From Myxococcales bacterium (GTDB lineage Bacteria > Myxococcota_C > UBA6777): a stretch of 10,554 bases of DNA. Positions within the stretch are counted from its first letter, which is position 1; each line of letters begins with the position of its first letter. Of this stretch, positions 6,331-10,554 are shown piece after piece. Where the stretch lies: NCBI GenBank assembly GCA_027005175.1, contig JALTMC010000800.1, forward strand, positions 1 through 10,554, in the 5' to 3' direction. Position numbers and translations under genes: made by a program. The notes beneath the pieces are model-generated. The model worked only from the letters and a program-made list of their open reading frames with translations. It had not been told where the DNA came from and searched no databases.

Positions 6331-7251
6331 ATGAGTGATTCCAATCCTACCCCAGTCTGGCTGGCGGCACCTGAACGAGCAGAGACAACAGGACCTTCTG
6401 AACAAGAGCCGCCCCTTGCAGAGCAGCAGGAGAAGAAGAAGATCCAGGCCAATCCTGTTCAGAACAAGCCAACTCAGACCAACGCTGACGTAGCATCGGC
6501 AAGTCAGAGTGAGACCTTGCTGGAAGTCTCTCAGGTCACAAAGTCATTCTGGTTGGAGGATCACAGAATTGACGTATTGCAAGATCTGACCTTTTCGCTC
6601 TCGCGCTCAGAGACCGTTGCCATCGTGGGTGCCTCTGGTGCAGGAAAGAGTACGTTGCTGCATATCCTCGGGACCTTGGACCTTCCGACCCGGGGAGATA
6701 TCCGCATCTTGGGGCAAGATATCCTGGCGATGAGTGAAGATGAGCTGGCGACCTTTCGCAATCGCAGCATGGGATTTGTCTTTCAAGCTCACTATTTGCT
6801 CCCAGAATTTACCGCCCTTGAAAATGTGATGATGCCAGCCTTTATCCAGAGACTTTCGAAAAAGGAAGCCAAAGAGAGAGCCGACGAACTCTTGAACTGG
6901 GTAGGCTTGCATGAGCGTGCCAAACACCGACCTGGAGAATTGAGTGGGGGAGAGAGACAAAGAGTGGCTTTGTGCCGAGCCCTAGTGATGCGCCCTCCTC
7001 TTTTGCTTGCCGACGAACCGACAGGAAACCTGGATGCAAGGACTTCCGAAGGCATCCACAGGTTATTGCTGGAACTTCATCAAACATGGGATGTCACCCC
7101 CATCATTGTGACTCACAATCTAGCTCTTGCCCAAAAGATGGACAGGAAGTTGGAGATCAGAGCCGGAAAAGTCCATCCCATCGAGGATGTAGAAACTCTG
7201 GGGATAGTTCCAAAGACCGGCTCCCTCCTCTCAACAGACGGGGGTTCTTGA
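6331..7251 (+). CDS. lolD: Lipoprotein-releasing ABC transporter ATPase LolD
   Basis: This cytoplasmic ATPase powers LolC. All nucleotide-binding motifs are intact: Walker A GASGAGKST (100-108), Q-loop Gln152 in GFVFQAHYLLPEFTALENV, signature LSGGERQ (204-210), Walker B LLLAD plus Glu229 (224-229), D-loop GNLD (232-235) and switch His262 in IIVTHN. The core from about residue 61 onward matches the ~230-residue family. Residues 1-60 are an extra Pro/Gln/Glu/Asn-rich, probably disordered extension. The ATG at 6331 has AAAAGG 8 nt upstream, so the extension is probably translated; an internal start near residue 62 (TTG) is less attractive. The gene begins 15 nt after lolC, which fits one operon and supports LolD over the related MacB/FtsE ATPases. 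Confidence 0.93.
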   Translation: MSDSNPTPVWLAAPERAETTGPSEQEPPLAEQQEKKKIQANPVQNKPTQTNADVASASQSETLLEVSQVTKSFWLEDHRIDVLQDLTFSLSRSETVAIVGASGAGKSTLLHILGTLDLPTRGDIRILGQDILAMSEDELATFRNRSMGFVFQAHYLLPEFTALENVMMPAFIQRLSKKEAKERADELLNWVGLHERAKHRPGELSGGERQRVALCRALVMRPPLLLADEPTGNLDARTSEGIHRLLLELHQTWDVTPIIVTHNLALAQKMDRKLEIRAGKVHPIEDVETLGIVPKTGSLLSTDGGS

Positions 7252-7266
7252 GAAATTCGAATTCTG

Positions 7267-7296
7267 TTGTGGCTTTTTCTTTCATTTGCGTATATA
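7267..7296 (+). promoter_or_regulatory. Weak candidate promoter ahead of bamA
   Basis: In the 179-nt gap after lolD, TTGTGG (7267-7272) is followed after 18 bp by TATATA (7291-7296). The -35 match is poor (3/6), so bamA may be transcribed mainly by readthrough from lysS-lolCD. I saw no intrinsic terminator in the gap. Confidence 0.25.
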
Positions 7297-7359
7297 CACA
7301 TCTGCACCGTCAGATAGCTGGGATAGACAACACCTGTGTTACAGCACTCATCTCCCCTG

Positions 7360-7381
7360 TATGACAAACGTATGACAAACG
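7360..7381. repeat. Two 11-bp direct repeats before bamA
   Basis: TATGACAAACG occurs twice back to back (7360-7370 and 7371-7381), about 50 bp upstream of the preferred bamA ATG. The one-turn spacing would suit a protein binding tandem half-sites, but two copies may also be a simple duplication. Confidence 0.7.
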
Positions 7382-7430
7382 AATAGCAAGCTTTTGTATA
7401 TAGCATTTTATGGTTTTTCCTCGGAGCCAA

Positions 7431-9827
7431 ATGTTGATAGGTTATCGTTCCATTTCATATTCGATTCCCCTCTGGTGTTGGCTTTGCTGCGCACTGATTG
7501 TGCCCTCAGCTCAAGCCCAAGTAACCACGACACCTATGGTGACGCAAATCCAGGTCAAAGGGAATTTGCGAACAGAAGCCCTTGCGATCCGACGTCAAAT
7601 CCTGACCAAAGTCGGTCAACCTTTAAACCCCGCCACCATCCGTGAAGATATCCGTAGGATCTATCGGATGCAACGATTTCGCGATGTCAAGGTAGAGGCC
7701 GAAACAAGCCCCAAAGGCATCCTACTATTCTATAAGGTGATTGAAAAACCGGCCATCCGGAAAATTCGGATCAAAGGTTTCAAAGAACTCACCCTGGAAG
7801 ATATCAAAGGGGTTATGAATCTCAAGAGATACGGGATCCTCGACCTCTCTAAAATTCAGAAAAATGTCAAGAAGATCCGTGACCTGTATCGAGAGAAGGG
7901 GTTTTATCTCGCGGAGGTCGAGTATGAAGTCTCAAAGCCCAAGCGGGCTTCGGTGATTGTCACCTTCCAGATCCGAGAGAATGCAAAGATACGCATTCGA
8001 CAGATCAACTTTGTTGGCAACGCTCAAGTTTCCAGCACCAAGTTGCGCAGTGTATTGCAAACCTCTGAACATGATTTATTCAGTTGGATCTCCGGGCGAA
8101 GTACCTACCAAGAAGCCCTGATTGCCCGCGACCTGTTCTTTCTCCAATCCTATTATCTCGACCATGGCTTTGTCATGGTTCGATTGGGTAAGCCCAAAGT
8201 CTACCTCAACCGAGATCGACGTTCGATTTATATCACCTATTGGATTACAGAGGGAAAAAGCTATCGATACAAAAAGGTGGAACTCAAGGGTGACATCAAA
8301 GGCTTTCAGAAGATGCTCAAGCGCATCGTCACCATCAAGCCCGGTGAATTGTTCAGCCGCAGCAAGCTCTACCGACGTATTATCTTAGGCATCACCACAC
8401 TCTATCAAGACCGTGGCTACGCCTACGTCAATGTGAATCCACAATACAAATTCAACCACAAAACTCGGACAATGGACCTGACTCTCAAGATTCAAAAAGG
8501 TCCTCGTGTGCGAGTAGAACGCATCGAACTCTCTGGCAATACAAGCACACAAGACAAGGTCATTCGACGCGAAATCCGAGTGTACGAAGGCGACTATTAC
8601 AACGGTAGCCGCGTACGTATCAGCCAACGTCGGATCTTTGCCTTGGGATTTTTTGCCAAAACACATCCTTTGTTTGGTATCAAAGTGGTAACCCGGCGAG
8701 GAACCAAGCCCAACCGGATCATTATCCGCTTTATCATGAAAGAAAAACCAACAGGCACCTTCCAGATTGGTGCAGGTTTTAGCTCCGTCGAGAGCCTCGT
8801 CTTCAACGCCCAAATTGCCAAAAACAACCTCTTCGGTCGAGGACAGTCTCTCTCCTTTGCCGCGCAGATCTCAGGAATTCGACAACTCTTTCAGCTGCAG
8901 TTTGTTGAGCCCTACTTCTTTGATTTGCCACTGACCTTTGCCTTTTCAGCATTCAACTCACAACGTGACTTCCGAACTCTCTTCACCATCGGCTTTGTAC
9001 AAACCACAACAGGTGGAACCATGACCTTTGGTTATCCCATCATCGATGACCTCAATGTCCTGTTCACCTACAAATTCGAACGTGTCTTGATCAATGCCAG
9101 CGGCAACACCTTGGAGTCAGGAATACGCCTCAAAGGCTTCTTCTCAGGGGCCGATGGAGCGACTGTCACCAGCAGTGTTCGATTGTCGATTCGCTATGAC
9201 AAACGAAACAACAGGATATTCCCAACCAAAGGTCACTACCAAACCGCTTCTATTGAGTACGCAGACAAAGTAACCTTCTCACAAAATAGATTTGCCCGCT
9301 TTTCTCTCACATCCCGATGGTATGTCAGCCTCCCCTTGCAGTTTGTGATGCGCGTCAATGCCAACATCGGATGGATTGTAAGCCCCGCAGCACGCGGTGT
9401 TCCAGCCTTTGAACGATATCGTATGGGAGGTATCAACTCGATCCGAGGATACCGCTCCTTTACCGTCGGACCAACCCGAAAAATCCCTGCGATCTCCGAG
9501 AGTTCCTTCCGACTGGAAGACTTCAACTGGGGGGGAAACAAACAGGTACTGTTCAACTTCGAGATCGAATTCCCCATTATCCCCAAGGTAGGCATCAAGG
9601 GAGTTGTCTTCTTTGACGCAGGAAATGCATTTGATGACAACGAGTTTTTCTTCCAAGACAAACGACACCCCAACTTACCCCTGGGTCTCTTTTATAGCAT
9701 TGGCTTCGGCTTTCGATGGTTCTCACCCATCGGCCCTCTCCGCTTCGAATGGGGAATCCCACTGACTCCCCGCCAAGGACAGGATGATCCCATCCTGTTC
9801 GAATTTAGCATTGGAAATGCCTTCTAG
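7431..9827 (+). CDS. bamA: Outer membrane protein assembly factor BamA (Omp85)
   Basis: This is the essential outer-membrane core of the BAM complex, which folds and inserts beta-barrel proteins. From the ATG at 7431 it has 798 residues, normal for BamA. A signal peptide ends SAQA (cleavage after about residue 29). Five POTRA domains follow, at about 37-107, 108-184, 185-275, 276-357 and 358-440; each shows the beta-helix-helix-beta pattern with VKGN-, FVGN- or LSGN-type segments. The C-terminal 16-strand barrel region (about 441-798) carries RGYR (672-675), the conserved loop-6 motif of Omp85 proteins, and the late segment GFRWFSPIGPLRFEWGIPL. It ends in Phe, as expected of a barrel targeting signal. 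I chose 7431 because GGAG lies 4 nt upstream; an in-frame ATG at 7410 adds seven residues but has no ribosome binding site. It follows lolCD and precedes skp, both functional partners. Confidence 0.96.
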   Translation: MLIGYRSISYSIPLWCWLCCALIVPSAQAQVTTTPMVTQIQVKGNLRTEALAIRRQILTKVGQPLNPATIREDIRRIYRMQRFRDVKVEAETSPKGILLFYKVIEKPAIRKIRIKGFKELTLEDIKGVMNLKRYGILDLSKIQKNVKKIRDLYREKGFYLAEVEYEVSKPKRASVIVTFQIRENAKIRIRQINFVGNAQVSSTKLRSVLQTSEHDLFSWISGRSTYQEALIARDLFFLQSYYLDHGFVMVRLGKPKVYLNRDRRSIYITYWITEGKSYRYKKVELKGDIKGFQKMLKRIVTIKPGELFSRSKLYRRIILGITTLYQDRGYAYVNVNPQYKFNHKTRTMDLTLKIQKGPRVRVERIELSGNTSTQDKVIRREIRVYEGDYYNGSRVRISQRRIFALGFFAKTHPLFGIKVVTRRGTKPNRIIIRFIMKEKPTGTFQIGAGFSSVESLVFNAQIAKNNLFGRGQSLSFAAQISGIRQLFQLQFVEPYFFDLPLTFAFSAFNSQRDFRTLFTIGFVQTTTGGTMTFGYPIIDDLNVLFTYKFERVLINASGNTLESGIRLKGFFSGADGATVTSSVRLSIRYDKRNNRIFPTKGHYQTASIEYADKVTFSQNRFARFSLTSRWYVSLPLQFVMRVNANIGWIVSPAARGVPAFERYRMGGINSIRGYRSFTVGPTRKIPAISESSFRLEDFNWGGNKQVLFNFEIEFPIIPKVGIKGVVFFDAGNAFDDNEFFFQDKRHPNLPLGLFYSIGFGFRWFSPIGPLRFEWGIPLTPRQGQDDPILFEFSIGNAF

Positions 9828-9850
9828 CTTGTTTCTCAAGGAGCACAGCC

Positions 9851-9878
9851 TTTACAAAGAACCTACTTGTGATGTAGT
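9851..9878 (+). promoter_or_regulatory. Weak candidate promoter ahead of skp
   Basis: In the 122-nt bamA-skp gap, TTTACA (9851-9856) and TGTAGT (9873-9878) stand 16 bp apart, 5/6 and 4/6 matches to consensus. No terminator was seen after bamA, so this would be a secondary promoter at best. Confidence 0.2.
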
Positions 9879-9949
9879 CAAACGATCAAGGGATGAAACC
9901 CGGTAGCAACAGCAAACACTGAAACTTTAAGTAGAAGGAGAGCAGATAT

Positions 9950-10537
9950 ATGCGTTTGTCCATACTCTTTACCGCGCTCTATTTGTTGAGCGTCACTCCT
10001 GTAAAAGCCGAAGTTCGAATTGGTTATATCGACCTTCGTAAAGCACTCAACTCCGTAGAAGATGGGAAAAAAGCAAAGTCCATCTTAAAACGAAAGAAAA
10101 AACAGTTTCAGAAGCTTCTGAATAGAAAGCAAAAGAAACTGAAGCGACAAAAGAAGCTCTATGAATCACGAGCAACGATCCTTCGTGGGCAAGCCAAGCG
10201 AAAAGCACAGATGAAGCTACAAAAAAAATTCTTTCAACTTCAGAGGATGTACACAAAATACACCCGGCAACTGGCACGTTCGGAGGCTCTCGTCACCCGT
10301 AAGATCTTCCGCAAAATGGAGATCATCATTCAGAGGATTGCCAAACAAAACAACCTCTACCTGATGTTAGAAAAAACAGAGAGTAGTGTCCTGTATGCCC
10401 TACCTCAGATGGACTATACCTCAGAGTTAATCCGTCGCTACAATCGGCTTTATTTCGGAAAGAAGAGCAAGCGACGACGTCGCAGACGACGACGTCGCAG
10501 ACGACGACGTCGCAGACGACGACGACGTCGTAAATAA
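9950..10537 (+). CDS. skp: Skp/OmpH family periplasmic chaperone with poly-Arg tail
   Basis: Skp is a trimeric periplasmic chaperone that holds unfolded outer-membrane proteins on their way to BamA. The 195-residue precursor has a signal peptide ending TPVKA (cleavage after about residue 20). The family start IGYIDLRKALNS follows, then a long Lys/Arg/Gln-rich coiled coil (about 35-135) forming the tentacles, and the returning strand with VLYALPQMDYTSELIRRYN, the usual OmpH end. The canonical protein finishes near residue 170. Here it is followed by KKSK, twenty arginines (175-194) and a final Lys, a tail I do not know from this family. The ribosome binding site AAGGAG lies 9 nt before the ATG, and the 122-nt gap to bamA matches the common bamA-skp order. 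The family call is sound; the symbol is by similarity and ompH is equally valid. Confidence 0.9.
   Translation: MRLSILFTALYLLSVTPVKAEVRIGYIDLRKALNSVEDGKKAKSILKRKKKQFQKLLNRKQKKLKRQKKLYESRATILRGQAKRKAQMKLQKKFFQLQRMYTKYTRQLARSEALVTRKIFRKMEIIIQRIAKQNNLYLMLEKTESSVLYALPQMDYTSELIRRYNRLYFGKKSKRRRRRRRRRRRRRRRRRRRRK
10472..10531 (+). repeat. 15-bp tandem repeat encoding the Skp poly-Arg tail
   Basis: CGACGACGTCGCAGA is repeated exactly three times (10472-10516), followed by a variant CGACGACGACGTCGT (10517-10531), then AAA and TAA. Every unit encodes five arginines through four different codons. Each carries the 8-bp palindrome CGACGTCG (10475, 10490, 10505 and 10523), so the DNA is both slippage-prone and able to form small hairpins. 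Confidence 0.95.
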
Positions 10538-10554
10538 CTCCCCTTCAAGCTATC

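Noticed and set aside
7254-7263. AATTCGAATT palindrome after lolD as a regulatory site
   Set aside because: A 10-bp A/T-rich palindrome is common by chance and matches no nearby promoter element.
7410-7430. ATG at 7410 as the bamA start
   Set aside because: No ribosome binding site precedes it, while the ATG at 7431 has GGAG and gives a good signal peptide. It remains a possible alternative.
9828-9949. Small RNA gene or tRNA in the bamA-skp gap
   Set aside because: No cloverleaf, stable long stem or terminator is visible; only a short CTAC/GTAG pairing was seen.

Overview
The window (about 48-50% GC by eye) reads as chromosomal DNA of a Gram-negative, outer-membrane-bearing bacterium. The right-hand 7.5 kb is a co-directional + strand cluster: lysS, lolC, lolD, bamA, skp/ompH. 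From general knowledge, lysS followed by lolCD, bamA and ompH is an arrangement of the former Deltaproteobacteria and relatives (Myxococcota, Bdellovibrionota, Desulfobacterota). That placement is an inference from gene order; no rRNA or other phylogenetic marker was read.

Layout. 1-957 has no intact gene I can support. It holds a pair of 37/38-bp direct repeats (69-177), a stretch that looks like decayed + strand coding sequence (196-604), and a clean array of six 31-bp tandem repeats (735-920) just before the first gene. 958-2931 encodes a polytopic M50 (site-2-protease-like) zinc metalloprotease with a long disordered N-terminus. 2932-3192 holds a good sigma70-type promoter whose spacer carries a perfect inverted repeat (probable operator), then a leader with two hairpins. 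3193-4773 is lysyl-tRNA synthetase. 4777-6315 (lolC) and 6331-7251 (lolD) are the inner-membrane lipoprotein-release ABC transporter. 7431-9827 is BamA with five POTRA domains. 9950-10537 is a Skp/OmpH periplasmic chaperone ending in twenty consecutive arginines.

How the genes fit together: LolCD extracts lipoproteins from the inner membrane, a group that in other bacteria includes BAM-complex lipoproteins. Skp carries unfolded outer-membrane proteins across the periplasm, and BamA inserts them. The membrane protease upstream could act in envelope quality control, but only proximity suggests that. lysS, lolC and lolD are almost certainly cotranscribed (gaps of 3 and 15 nt); bamA and skp follow after 179- and 122-nt gaps that may hold extra promoters.

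The unusual theme is local tandem duplication. Short direct repeats occur in nearly every segment, with periods of 72, 31, 48, 13, 15, 57, 11 and 15 bp. Those inside genes are multiples of three and extend disordered or strongly basic segments of otherwise conserved envelope proteins: a Lys/Pro-rich insert in LolC and a poly-Arg tail on Skp. LolD also has a non-canonical N-terminal extension of about 60 residues. I see no rRNA, tRNA, insertion sequence, integrase, defence system or convincing CRISPR array.
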